Shown here: positions 1-8,330 of the stretch, piece by piece
Position numbering within the stretch: position 1 is the first letter of the stretch
Layout of the letters: each line of letters starts with the position of its first letter
Assembly (NCBI GenBank): GCA_026988115.1
Contig: JALSLV010000074.1
Span: 1-51,086 of the forward strand
From: Lysobacterales bacterium
Lineage (GTDB): Bacteria; Pseudomonadota; Gammaproteobacteria; Xanthomonadales; Marinicellaceae
Length of the DNA stretch: 51,086 bases
Reading direction: 5' to 3'
The notes under the pieces: generated by a model
The model's database searches: none
Told to the model about the DNA's origin: nothing
The model's input: only the letters and a program-made list of their open reading frames with translations
Program-made: the position numbers and the translations under genes

Positions 1-124
1 CTTTATTACACTCCAACCAAGCCATAAAATACTCCAAATTAAGAGTTATTTTAACGACTTTCAATTATAAAAAGTGTAAACCATGTACCTTAACAATGTG
101 TAAAGGATGTACGTTGTCTATACA

Positions 125-208
125 CCCACATGGATGTGGGTGAGTATCATGGATGATATGAATAATTACTTGTACTATCTATCGCATTTCTATATCGGGA
201 TTTGGGTA
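125..208. repeat. 84-bp copy of hairpin-rich repeat (right half)
   Basis: This stretch matches 10724-10807 over 84 bp with only three mismatches and no gaps. It contains the self-complementary CCCACAT-GG-ATGTGGG (125-140) and TATCAT-GG-ATGATA a few bases later. It ends in TATATCGGGATTTGGGTA (191-208), which is the exact reverse complement of the left end of the second copy (10570-10587). The left half of a full 238-bp copy would lie partly outside the window, and positions 1-124 show no convincing match to it. The repeat overlaps the 3' end of the LysR gene and supplies that gene's last codons and stop. Confidence 0.85.
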
Positions 209-1128
209 TTAAAAAAATCATTCGATTGCTTTATGCTTGTTTGCGCTTCTTTAAAAACCCAATCTTTAAAAGCGGCAATCTCAGGGATTGATTCTTGCCC
301 ATTTTTACAAACAAAATAATAGGCATAATCGCTAGAGATGTTAACATTAAAAGGTGCGAAAAAAATATTTCTTCTTAAGTCATCAATAACTAATGGCGTT
401 CGCCCCAAAGCAAATCCATGTCCATTTTCTATTGATTCAAGCATCATAACAGTGTGGCTAAAGCGAGTCCCTCTTATAGGTCTATCAAGGCAAATTCCTG
501 CTTTTTCAAACCAGGTTTCCCAATCATCAGAAGAAAAATCATCAAGAACTAAACGTTCAGATAATAAGAGATTAGGGTGAGCATCCTTCTTGATTTTGTC
601 GTATGTTTCCCGACTACAAATAGGAAAAACCTGTTCTTCAAATAGTAGTTCAGAATAAACATCTTCCCAATGACCTCTACCGTAACGTATTGCAATATCG
701 CTTTCGTCTTGGTCAAAATCCACAAGAGAGTCACAAGCAGATATCCTTACTTCGATTTCTGGGTACCTATCTTGAAATTTCCAAATTCTTTGTGCCATCC
801 ATTTTGTGGCAAAGGAGGGTAGCAGAGATATACTTAATGTATTTCTTGAGTTTCTACCTGTTAATTGTTTTGAAGACTTTTCTAGTTGATCTAATGATTC
901 TATTATAGATAATAAATATATTTGCCCCGTACTAGTCAATTGCAAGGAACGGTTATATCGTTTAAAGAGTTGTGTTTTGGTTTTTTCTTCTAATGATTTA
1001 ATTTGATGGCTGATAGCGGCTTGAGTAACAAAAAGTTCATCAGCAGCCTTAGTAAAACTTAAATGGCGGGCAGAGGCTTCGAAAGCCTTTAATGCTCTTA
1101 GTGGAGGTATGTTGTAGTACTTTCTCAT
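190..1128 (-). CDS. LysR-family transcriptional regulator, GcvA-like
   Basis: This 312-residue protein has an N-terminal LysR winged helix-turn-helix (about residues 8-67; the core reads SFTKAADELFVTQAAISHQI). A substrate-binding domain of the PBP2 GcvA type follows. The 'PPLRALKAFEASARHLSFTKAA' type of start is characteristic of the GcvA/AmpR-like branch, although the ligand and targets cannot be read from sequence. No divergently transcribed target gene sits next to it; the nearest upstream feature is tRNA-Ser on the same strand. The last six residues (NTQIPI) and the TAG stop are encoded by the end of the dispersed repeat at 125-208, so the native C-terminus may have been altered by insertion of that element. 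The start is ATG at 1128. Confidence 0.9.
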   Translation of the reverse strand: MRKYYNIPPLRALKAFEASARHLSFTKAADELFVTQAAISHQIKSLEEKTKTQLFKRYNRSLQLTSTGQIYLLSIIESLDQLEKSSKQLTGRNSRNTLSISLLPSFATKWMAQRIWKFQDRYPEIEVRISACDSLVDFDQDESDIAIRYGRGHWEDVYSELLFEEQVFPICSRETYDKIKKDAHPNLLLSERLVLDDFSSDDWETWFEKAGICLDRPIRGTRFSHTVMMLESIENGHGFALGRTPLVIDDLRRNIFFAPFNVNISSDYAYYFVCKNGQESIPEIAAFKDWVFKEAQTSIKQSNDFFNTQIPI

Positions 1129-1253
1129 TCAATAAATATATTTATAGATTCAGATTAATATAACTTATCCGAATTACAATAACAACAAGTATAAGGAAGT
1201 AATTTATAATAGTGTATAAAAGCTGAGAAATCTTAGGAATTTGAAATAAAAAC

Positions 1254-1344
1254 TGGCGGAGAGGGTGGGATTTGAACCCACGAAGGACTATTAATCCTTG
1301 CTGGTTTTCAAGACCAGTGCATTCAGCCGCTCTGCCACCTCTCC
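1254..1344 (-). tRNA. tRNA-Ser (anticodon TGA)
   Basis: This is a 91-nt class II tRNA read on the minus strand. It starts GGAGAGGTGGCAGAG and ends with the paired CCTCTCC-G-CCA, so the CCA is genome encoded. The anticodon loop CTTGAAA gives TGA, which reads UCA/UCG codons. The long variable arm (AGCAAGGATTAATAGTCCTTCG) is typical of serine tRNAs, and the T-arm GTGGGTTCAAATCCCAC is intact. The gap to the peroxiredoxin gene on the other strand (1345-1526) is AT-rich and shows no gene. Confidence 0.97.
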
Positions 1345-1526
1345 AAGTTTTTTTTGTTTGAATTATTGTGTATCTCAAACAGGATGCGAACTATAGCATA
1401 AAAAAATATTTTTTCTATTTTATTTGTAAAAAAAATCATTTTTTCATAATATTTTTAACAATGGGTTTCTATTTACATTCTAAGCTTATAGAATACAAAC
1501 TTTATGAAATTCTAGAGTAATTAAAT

Positions 1527-1976
1527 ATGTCATTAGAAATTGGAAAAAAAGTTCCAGATTTTTCTTTAGTTGCAGATAACGGTAAACCTTATAAGTTATC
1601 TAGCCAAATAAAACATCAAATTTTATTGGTTTTTTACCCAGGAGATGGTACTCCTGTTTGTACAAACCAATTAACTGATTATCGAGATCATTACAAAGAG
1701 TTTACAGAAAATAAAGTTGAAATTGTTGGTATAAGCACGAATAGCGTGAGTTCTCATAAAAACTTCAAAAAAGCTCATGATTTACCCTTTACATTATTGG
1801 CAGATACAGATGGAAAGGTTTCAAAAGAATACGACTGTTATGGTTGGTTTGGCACTAAAAGGGCTGTGTTCTTAGTAGATAAAGATTTAACTTTAAAGTA
1901 TAAACACATCGAATCTGTTTCTATATTTAGACGTACAGCCAATGAATTACTTGATGCAATAAAAGCTTCTAATTAA
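1527..1976 (+). CDS. peroxiredoxin, AhpC/TSA (BCP-like)
   Basis: This 149-residue cytosolic thiol peroxidase is predicted to reduce H2O2 or organic hydroperoxides. The peroxidatic motif PxxxTxxC reads PGDGTPVC with Cys45, in a thioredoxin fold that starts GKKVPDFSLVADNGK. The resolving cysteine seen five residues later in E. coli Bcp is absent. The only other cysteine is in KEYDCYGW, so the enzyme is either 1-Cys or uses this residue as an atypical partner. It is a single-gene unit and runs convergently into the PHA-system gene, with a hairpin terminator between them. The family is clear, but the exact subfamily is less certain. Confidence 0.92.
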   Translation: MSLEIGKKVPDFSLVADNGKPYKLSSQIKHQILLVFYPGDGTPVCTNQLTDYRDHYKEFTENKVEIVGISTNSVSSHKNFKKAHDLPFTLLADTDGKVSKEYDCYGWFGTKRAVFLVDKDLTLKYKHIESVSIFRRTANELLDAIKASN

Positions 1977-1997
1977 CATCTGAAGCTTTTAGCTCAT

Positions 1998-2032
1998 ACA
2001 CAATGCTTTTAATTCATAAAAAAGCATTGTGT
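1998..2032. terminator. bidirectional hairpin terminator
   Basis: ACACAATGCTTTT (1998-2010) pairs with the complementary AAAAGCATTGTGT (2020-2032) across a nine-base AT loop. It lies 20 bases after the peroxiredoxin stop and just before the convergent gene ending at 2038. The T and A runs in the stem make it usable in both directions. Confidence 0.75.
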
Positions 2033-2037
2033 TAAAT

Positions 2038-2316
2038 TTAAGAGAAATATTCATCCAGTTTATTAGTAATCTCATTACTAATAATTGGTTTCATCGCTGA
2101 CATAAAAAAACCTAATTTTGCTTGTAAATTAATTTCATTATCACATATTTGTACGTTTCCTGAAATTCCATTACCAGAAAAATCAATATAACCTTTCCCA
2201 TCTGTTTCTATTGATAGTCCATATTTGTTAGCGAGATCTTCCAATAAATCTTCAGCTTTAGAATAAGCATTTTCTTTGGTGTTATTATGTTTATGTGTTA
2301 TTGATAATATATTCAT
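2038..2316 (-). CDS. polyhydroxyalkanoic acid system family protein (PHA_gran_rgn)
   Basis: This small protein of about 92 residues starts MNILSITHKH and resembles the PHA_gran_rgn family (putative polyhydroxyalkanoate system proteins). It shows the family's 'A...A..L...LA..YGL' helix and a C-terminal stretch ending in KPIISNEITNKLDEYFS. Its molecular role is poorly defined, and no PHA synthase or phasin is nearby. I chose the ATG at 2316, eight bases after the upstream M56 gene's TAA. The TTG at 2340 is possible in frame but would overlap the M56 gene and has its GGAAG too close. It is the last gene of the blaI-M56 operon. Confidence 0.65.
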   Translation of the reverse strand: MNILSITHKHNNTKENAYSKAEDLLEDLANKYGLSIETDGKGYIDFSGNGISGNVQICDNEINLQAKLGFFMSAMKPIISNEITNKLDEYFS

Positions 2317-2324
2317 GATTTGTT

Positions 2325-4049
2325 TTACTGGTATTGACAAACTTCCTTATTTATTGAAATCCTTGTTCCTAATTTACGTTTTCGACATGAATTTGAATCA
2401 ACTAGTTTAAAAGCGAAAATTTGTTGGTAACGATTTTTAATATTCTGCTCAGTAATAGTTTTTGGATCAAAGCGCCACTTTCGTAAAGCATTGCGAGAAA
2501 TGCTATCTAATAATTTTGAAGAAGATACTTTGTCAATTTTAATATCATGTGCACGACCTTTAGTATTGATATTAAAACTTATGATTACACTTCCTTCAAT
2601 GCTTCTTTCTCTTAATTGACGATCATAAACTGGATCAACTTTACGAATCAATCTAGGAAATTTGTTCACTAAAGATATTTTTGGTTGTATTTTTTGTTTA
2701 TCTATTTTAGAAGAATAAGTTCTTTCAAACTCTTCTTTAAGGATACTGGACTGCGGTTTTAAAAACAAGTTTTTATCACCACTGGTAGTGATTGTATTTT
2801 GCAAAGTAGCATTTTCTATTAAACTAACTGTAGTTTCATGAGGGTTCAATTGAGTTACAGTTGATTGCAACTGAGTTATTGTTTTTTGAGCTTTCTTTTT
2901 TTCTTCATTAGTTAAAATTTTTGTTACACTGGGAATACTATAATTAGATTTATATTCGTAGGTTTTTATATCAGAAGAGTTTAAACGTGGAGGAAATAAA
3001 ATATTGTTTGCTATTAAGATTGAAGAATGTTGATTAGAAATATTATTTAAAATTAACAGGGCTAGTATTGAAATTAAAATTCCGCTAATTAGGAGGATCA
3101 ATGGAGATTTTTTATTTTTTTGAACCATTAAAACTTTAATTCTATTTAATAATTCACCATCAGTAGCTGATATTTGTAAAATTGATGACTGCCCTCTATT
3201 TTTAGAGTTAACTAACATTGATAAATTTGTCAAAGCTTTTGCATAAAGTAGCGGCTTAGTCTCTAATTTTAGCACTAATTCATCACAACATTGTTCTCTG
3301 ATTTTACGAATATCAGCTGACATCCATTTTGTAAAAGGATTATAAAAGAAAAGGGTTTCAACCAGTAATTGCAAAATATTATGGATAAAATCAGATCTTT
3401 TAATATGGCATAACTCGTGCAGTAAAATTGCCTCCATTTGTTCTTGAGGTAATTGAGAAATCAATGAAGCAGGGAGTAATATCACTGGCTTAAAAAAGCC
3501 AAAGGTAGCCGGAATAATAACCTGACTGCTGATTGAAATAATTGGTGTGAATTTCAATTTTAAAATTTTACTATTTTCTTCGAGTGTATTCAAAAGATTT
3601 TGCGGAACCTTTAAGGCATTAATTTTTGATAATTTAACTAATTCAAACCAAGATTTGGTTAGGTTGGAACTAATTAACAAGATAACAACAGTCCAAATAC
3701 TTACCAGATACGGAATAGCTTTCTGAATAAGAGAGATTAGCATATCTATTGGACTTAAAATTCCTGTGGAAGTGATTAGTGCTATATTTGTACTTAATTG
3801 CTGAAAAGAGGAGCTATTCAAGTCAGTGTTTAGGTGCAGTTGTTGAATGAATTCTTTAATTGGAATGATTAAACACAACACAATGAAAAATATGCCTGTC
3901 CAATAGTGTAGGTGTATTTTGTTCTTAAAAAATAAACGTGTGATTATAAAGTAACTGGCAACTAAAATAAAACCTTGCCAAATAAAGTGAATTAATGCCC
4001 ATCCTAAGGCATTACCAATCTGTTGAAAATTAGAGAGCAGGAAATCCAT
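2325..4049 (-). CDS. M56 (BlaR1/MecR1-like) membrane metallopeptidase with C-terminal TonB domain
   Basis: This 574-residue inner-membrane protein belongs to the BlaR1/MecR1 peptidase family. The N-terminal half has several transmembrane helices. A zinc protease motif HELCH (His211, Glu212, His215) lies in the sequence LLHELCHIKRSDF. After a further membrane helix (about residues 317-335) comes a low-complexity linker. It ends in a TonB C-terminal domain (about residues 475-560; KVDPVYDRQLRERSIEGSV). There is no penicillin-binding sensor domain, so the signal is not obviously a beta-lactam. Such proteins pair with BlaI-type repressors, which the protease inactivates. The repressor gene lies directly upstream (seven-base gap). 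The physiological target is unknown. Confidence 0.88.
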   Translation of the reverse strand: MDFLLSNFQQIGNALGWALIHFIWQGFILVASYFIITRLFFKNKIHLHYWTGIFFIVLCLIIPIKEFIQQLHLNTDLNSSSFQQLSTNIALITSTGILSPIDMLISLIQKAIPYLVSIWTVVILLISSNLTKSWFELVKLSKINALKVPQNLLNTLEENSKILKLKFTPIISISSQVIIPATFGFFKPVILLPASLISQLPQEQMEAILLHELCHIKRSDFIHNILQLLVETLFFYNPFTKWMSADIRKIREQCCDELVLKLETKPLLYAKALTNLSMLVNSKNRGQSSILQISATDGELLNRIKVLMVQKNKKSPLILLISGILISILALLILNNISNQHSSILIANNILFPPRLNSSDIKTYEYKSNYSIPSVTKILTNEEKKKAQKTITQLQSTVTQLNPHETTVSLIENATLQNTITTSGDKNLFLKPQSSILKEEFERTYSSKIDKQKIQPKISLVNKFPRLIRKVDPVYDRQLRERSIEGSVIISFNINTKGRAHDIKIDKVSSSKLLDSISRNALRKWRFDPKTITEQNIKNRYQQIFAFKLVDSNSCRKRKLGTRISINKEVCQYQ

Positions 4050-4056
4050 AGTATTT

Positions 4057-4434
4057 TTATTTTTCGATAGTTTCTAAAAAGGCTTTTATTTGTTCAATTT
4101 CTTCATCACTGGCTTGATGGTTAGAACCCAGAGCTTGCATAACTAACGAACTAATTGAGCCGCCGAAAATTCGAGTTTTTAAATCATCAATTAATTGTTT
4201 TTGTGTGTCTTGTTTAGACATTGCAGGGGAATAAACATGAGCTTTTTTTGAAGAGTCTCGAGTGACTAACTTCTTTTGAAACATAACTTGAAGCATCTTT
4301 AAAGTTGTTGTGTAACTTGTGCGGGTTTTTGTGCACAACTTTTCATGAATCTCCCTTACTGTAGTAGGGGAAATTTCCCACATGACATTCAAAATAGCAA
4401 GTTCTGTTTTTGTTGGTTTTGGTAAATCTGTCAT
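4057..4434 (-). CDS. BlaI/MecI/CopY-family transcriptional repressor
   Basis: This 125-residue winged-helix repressor has the family signature LPKPTKTELAILNVMWEISP at the N-terminus. The recognition region TTVREIHEKL...RTSYTTTLKMLQVM follows, with a C-terminal dimerisation part containing the usual protease-sensitive stretch. It is the first gene of the operon with the M56 protease, and the pair is probably autoregulated. I could not find a clean TACA-n-TGTA operator in 4435-4517. No beta-lactamase or efflux gene is adjacent, so the regulon lies elsewhere or the pair controls only itself and the downstream small gene. Confidence 0.93.
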   Translation of the reverse strand: MTDLPKPTKTELAILNVMWEISPTTVREIHEKLCTKTRTSYTTTLKMLQVMFQKKLVTRDSSKKAHVYSPAMSKQDTQKQLIDDLKTRIFGGSISSLVMQALGSNHQASDEEIEQIKAFLETIEK

Positions 4435-4517
4435 AATTTCATCTTTTTAAATTTAAATTTCACATTCTACTATAAACCAGTTACCTACATAATTCAATAA
4501 GTTCTACTAAGAATGCT

Positions 4518-5363
4518 CTATATTTTTCCTGAAACAAGTTCATCAATAAGTTTGAGGTCTTTGACATCAAAACTATCCATCTTTGGGAACTGAGGGTTGA
4601 GCGATTTCAACTCTTTAATAATGATTTCAGAAACGAGTAATCGCATTAATTTTTTGTCATCTGCGGGTATTACGTACCACGGATTGTTTTGAGTTGATGT
4701 GTGCTGCAATAAATCATCAAAAGCCGATTGGTATTTAGTCCATAATTTTGATTCTTTAATATCTCCAGTACTAAATTTCCATTGTTTTGATTGAGTTGTG
4801 TAACGACGAATAAGGCGTTTATGCTGTTCTTGTTGTGATACATCAAGCATAAATTTAATGATTTTAGTGCCTGACTCTGCTAAATGTCGTTCAAAATCAT
4901 TGATACTCTGATAGCGTTTATCCCAAAAGTTTTGATTCACAGGCTGTTCTACTTTTTGTGAAGATAACCATTCTGGATGCACTTTTACAACCAATACCTC
5001 TTCATAATAGCTGCGATTAAATAAAGTTATCTCACCTCTTTTAGGTGTTTCTTTATGGCATCGCCAAATAAAATCATGAGCACTTTCTGCTTTTGACGGT
5101 TGTTTAAATGAGACGCTGTTAATTCCTGCAATATCACATTGACGAAAAACATTTCTAATAGTGCTGTCTTTTCCTGCTGCATCCATTGCTTGGAATAGGA
5201 TTAAAACGCTGTGGAATTCGGATGCCTGAATTTTTTCTTGCAAAATAGCGATTTCTTTTTGAAGTTTTTTAAGCTTGACTTTTTTATGAAGGTAACGATT
5301 TTGAATGTCTTGTTGACAAGCTCTTGGTTTGTTTTTGCTGCTTTTAAAGTTGGATAGGTTCAT
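4518..5363 (-). CDS. polyphosphate kinase 2 family protein (PPK2)
   Basis: This 281-residue cytosolic enzyme transfers phosphate between polyphosphate and nucleotides. The Walker A-like motif is AMDAAGKDST (Asp61 to Lys65), and the lid and Walker B region includes LFNRSYYEEVL (about 114-124). The length and the single PPK2 domain fit class I or III enzymes that use polyP to phosphorylate ADP or AMP. Preferred direction and substrate cannot be assigned from sequence. The gene stands alone on the minus strand, divergent from plsC. Confidence 0.9.
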   Translation of the reverse strand: MNLSNFKSSKNKPRACQQDIQNRYLHKKVKLKKLQKEIAILQEKIQASEFHSVLILFQAMDAAGKDSTIRNVFRQCDIAGINSVSFKQPSKAESAHDFIWRCHKETPKRGEITLFNRSYYEEVLVVKVHPEWLSSQKVEQPVNQNFWDKRYQSINDFERHLAESGTKIIKFMLDVSQQEQHKRLIRRYTTQSKQWKFSTGDIKESKLWTKYQSAFDDLLQHTSTQNNPWYVIPADDKKLMRLLVSEIIIKELKSLNPQFPKMDSFDVKDLKLIDELVSGKI

Positions 5364-5475
5364 CGGTTTTGTTTAATTTAATTGAATCATCATTCTAGCA
5401 AACATTTAAAGAAAATATAGAAAAATTTTGCATCATCCCTTTATAATACTCTATTTATAAAAGACCGTTTGTTTT

Positions 5476-6201
5476 ATGCGCAATACTTTTTGTTGGTTTT
5501 TTCAACTCTATACGTGGCTTGTTATAATGCCATTATCATGGTTTATCACGGCATTAATCGCTTTGTTGAGTATCGTTTTTTCTGTAGTCATTAATGACAG
5601 ATGGGCGAGCAAATGGATTGCACCATGGTGGGGTCGCTTAATAATTTTGATTTCCTTTTGTCGTGTTACAGTTGCAGGAAAAAAGAACGTAAATACTAAC
5701 CAATCCTATATAATCGTCTGTAATCACCAAAGTATTTATGACATGCTCACCATTTATGGCTATTTACCGAGTGAATTTAAATGGGTTATTAAAAAAGAAC
5801 TAGAAAAAATGCCCTTTGTCGGTTCTGCTTGTAAAGCTCTGGGGCACGTTTTTGTTGATCGCAGCAACTCAAATAAAGCAAAACAGTCATTAATAGATGC
5901 GAAAAGTAAAATTAATGGAGGTGTCTCTGCTTTTTTCTTCCCAGAAGGAACGCGTTCAAAAGATGGTGAGCTTAAGGCCTTTAAAAAAGGTGCTTTTCGG
6001 ATGGCTAAATCACTGAATCTGCCAATATTACCCCTGACCATTTCAGGCGCAAATCAGGTGATGGCAGCCAACTCGCTGGTCATTTGCCCCCATAAAATTG
6101 TTTTAACTATTCACCCGAAGATTAGCACAGAACAAGTTGATAACTTATCGGTAACGGAGCTATCTAATTTAGCAAAATCTATAATTTCTTCACAATTATG
6201 A
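5476..6201 (+). CDS. plsC: 1-acyl-sn-glycerol-3-phosphate acyltransferase (PlsC)
   Basis: This 241-residue inner-membrane enzyme converts lysophosphatidic acid to phosphatidic acid. The N-terminal 40 residues form a hydrophobic hairpin. The catalytic NHxxxxD box is NHQSIYD (His84, Asp89), and the glycerophosphate-binding box is FPEGTRS (155-161), followed by GAFRMAKSLNLPILP. The length is normal for PlsC. It is the first gene on the plus strand after the divergent PPK2 gene. A TATAAT lies at 5442-5447 but without a clear -35. Confidence 0.92.
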   Translation: MRNTFCWFFQLYTWLVIMPLSWFITALIALLSIVFSVVINDRWASKWIAPWWGRLIILISFCRVTVAGKKNVNTNQSYIIVCNHQSIYDMLTIYGYLPSEFKWVIKKELEKMPFVGSACKALGHVFVDRSNSNKAKQSLIDAKSKINGGVSAFFFPEGTRSKDGELKAFKKGAFRMAKSLNLPILPLTISGANQVMAANSLVICPHKIVLTIHPKISTEQVDNLSVTELSNLAKSIISSQL

Positions 6202-6304
6202 TAAAAAAAATAGATAAAATGGTTAAAATTAGCCGGAAAAGATGTCAAATTAACCGTATTTGATACAATAAAATTTCATACATATGTGGAAGTTAAACAC
6301 TTCA

Positions 6305-7147
6305 ATGAACGAAGATCAAAGTACCATCAGTTATGAACAAGATAAAAAGACTTGGTTAGAGCGCCTATCAGCTGCCTTTTCAGGTGAACCAAAATCACGT
6401 CAAGATTTATACGCCATCTTAAAAGAAGCCCATAAAAATGAAATCATTGATGCGGATGCTTTGCACATGATAAAAGGAGCTTTAAAAGTCTCACAAATGC
6501 AAGTTAGACAAGTCATGATTCCACGTGCGCAAATGCAAGTGATTCCACAAGATGCCGATATTGAAGAAATATTATCAATCATTGTTGAATCAGGTCACTC
6601 AAGATTTCCTGTTGTCGGTGAAGATAAAGATGAAATAGAAGGCATTTTGTTGGCTAAAGACCTGGTTAAATATTTTACGCATTCAGAGCAAGAATTCAAT
6701 TTAACGTCCTTTCTGCGTGAACCCGTTGTTGTTCCCGAATCTAAACGGGTGAATATATTGTTGAATGAATTTAGAACTTCTCGTAACCATATGGCCATAA
6801 TCATCGATGAATACGGAGGCGTCGCTGGTTTGGTGACTATAGAAGATTTATTGGAAGAAATAGTGGGTGAAATTGATGACGAAACCGATGAAGAAGAAGA
6901 TCCGTTGATTCAAAAAATTGATGACACCCATTTTAAAATCAATGCATTGCTCCCAATAGATGAATTTAATGAATATTTTAAAACAAATTTTGCTAATGAT
7001 GAATTTGAGACTATTGGTGGGATGATTGTCAATTCGGAGGGTAGGGTGCCCGAAATATCAGATGAAATTATCTTTGGAAAATACAAATTTGATGTCACTG
7101 TATCGGATAACCGCCGATTAAAATACTTGAGATTAACCCTGCTTTGA
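6305..7147 (+). CDS. corC: CorC/HlyC-type CBS-domain protein (Mg/Co efflux accessory)
   Basis: This cytosolic protein has two CBS domains (about residues 70-190 of the ORF; it begins VRQVMIPRAQMQVIP) and a C-terminal CorC_HlyC transporter-associated domain. It lacks the membrane DUF21 region, as in E. coli CorC/YbeX. The acidic stretch EIDDETDEEEDP lies between them. I prefer the ATG at 6305 (MNEDQST), which has GGAAG upstream. An in-frame ATG at 6284 has no ribosome-binding site. Its stop overlaps the TTG start of the DUF4105 gene, so the two are probably translationally coupled. In E. coli, corC sits beside lnt, which is not present here. Confidence 0.88.
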   Translation: MNEDQSTISYEQDKKTWLERLSAAFSGEPKSRQDLYAILKEAHKNEIIDADALHMIKGALKVSQMQVRQVMIPRAQMQVIPQDADIEEILSIIVESGHSRFPVVGEDKDEIEGILLAKDLVKYFTHSEQEFNLTSFLREPVVVPESKRVNILLNEFRTSRNHMAIIIDEYGGVAGLVTIEDLLEEIVGEIDDETDEEEDPLIQKIDDTHFKINALLPIDEFNEYFKTNFANDEFETIGGMIVNSEGRVPEISDEIIFGKYKFDVTVSDNRRLKYLRLTLL

Positions 7148-8229
7148 AAGTTTGTTTAACTCTTGTTTTAATGGTGTTGTGCACTTCTATTCCTGCACAA
7201 GTAGACAATCAAAATATTGATATCGAACTTTATACTTTTGGTGCAGGTGAAAATTATTGGGAAGCTTTTGGTCATACTGCACTTCGTGTTAAAATAAATG
7301 ATATCGACTACCTATATGGGTTTGGGTATTTTAACTTTAATGATGAAGATTTTTTCTTAAAATTTGCCAAAGGACAAATGCAATACTTTTTAGGTATTGA
7401 AGAAAGCCATCAAGAAATTGATAACTACATCAATCAGGGTCGAGCCGTTTGGTCGCAAAAACTCAAACTTAGCCTGCTGCAAAAACAAAAACTCATTACC
7501 CGACTCAATTATTTAGCACTAAAAGAAAATCGTTATTACCATTACGATTATTTTCTCAATAACTGCACCTCAAAAATAAGAGATTTACTAGATGAAGTGA
7601 CCGATGGAGAAATTTCAAAACAATTAAAAGGGATTCAAACAAGGAAAAGTTGGAACGATGTAACCTTTCCTGTAAGCAATCAAGCTTGGATGAATTTAGG
7701 CATAGCCATTGCTTATGGAATTCCTGCATATCAAAAACGAGATAAATGGAGCTTGTCGGTTTTCCCAGACGATTTTGCGCGTGACTTAGAGCAATTTATT
7801 ACGAAAAATAAATGGAATGGTAAATTAATACAACACAATAATGCAGACAAGCAGCTTATTGAACAAAGCTTTGTAAAAACCCATTATGCGGTTATGGTTG
7901 TGTTCATTCTCCTAGTATTAGGCTTATTGATTCCTTTTTTAACTGTATTTACAACTTATTTATGGCTCATTGGACAAAGTCTAATGGGTATGGCGTTATT
8001 GTTTCTTTGGTTTTTTTCTGAGCATTCAGTTGCTGTTTGGAATATCAACCTGTTGCTTTTTTCTCCTTTTGCCTTTCTATTAATAATGGATAAACTATTC
8101 AATCGTTATTATGCTGTTTTTTTACTAGCAAATATTTTATGGCTTATTTTAGCATTGTTTTTGACTAATTTTTATTTGGTTGGCTTTTGTTTAATAAATT
8201 TTATTTTAGTTTACCTCAAATCTCGATGA
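7144..8229 (+). CDS. DUF4105 (Lnb-type periplasmic domain) membrane protein
   Basis: This 361-residue protein has an N-terminal signal peptide (residues 1-19, ending near PAQ). A periplasmic DUF4105 domain (about 25-230) follows. It includes the conserved GENYWEAFGHTALRV and YFLNNCTSKIRDLLD segments, the latter holding the Asn-Cys-Thr cluster typical of the family. The last 120 residues form about four transmembrane helices. The start is TTG at 7144, embedded in the stop of corC (TTGA). The next ATG would cut the signal peptide. The function is unknown; the N/C/H residues suggest a papain-like hydrolase fold. It is co-transcribed with corC. Confidence 0.85.
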   Translation: MKVCLTLVLMVLCTSIPAQVDNQNIDIELYTFGAGENYWEAFGHTALRVKINDIDYLYGFGYFNFNDEDFFLKFAKGQMQYFLGIEESHQEIDNYINQGRAVWSQKLKLSLLQKQKLITRLNYLALKENRYYHYDYFLNNCTSKIRDLLDEVTDGEISKQLKGIQTRKSWNDVTFPVSNQAWMNLGIAIAYGIPAYQKRDKWSLSVFPDDFARDLEQFITKNKWNGKLIQHNNADKQLIEQSFVKTHYAVMVVFILLVLGLLIPFLTVFTTYLWLIGQSLMGMALLFLWFFSEHSVAVWNINLLLFSPFAFLLIMDKLFNRYYAVFLLANILWLILALFLTNFYLVGFCLINFILVYLKSR

Positions 8230-8295
8230 CTATTTATTCCGCAGGGTTAATATAAATAATTACTTCTGCACTATTTAATTTAGGCATTTAAATAG

Positions 8296-8301
8296 TATAA
8301 T
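8296..8301 (+). promoter_or_regulatory. -10 box for the SPFH gene
   Basis: A perfect TATAAT lies 29 bases before the ATG at 8331. No good -35 hexamer is visible at the right spacing, so this is only a candidate. Confidence 0.4.
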
Positions 8302-8330
8302 ACTGGTAATTAAAATTTAAGGAGTTTCTT

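Noticed and set aside
4435-4517. A BlaI operator upstream of the BlaI gene
   Set aside because: No clean TACA-n-TGTA dyad could be identified in this AT-rich stretch.
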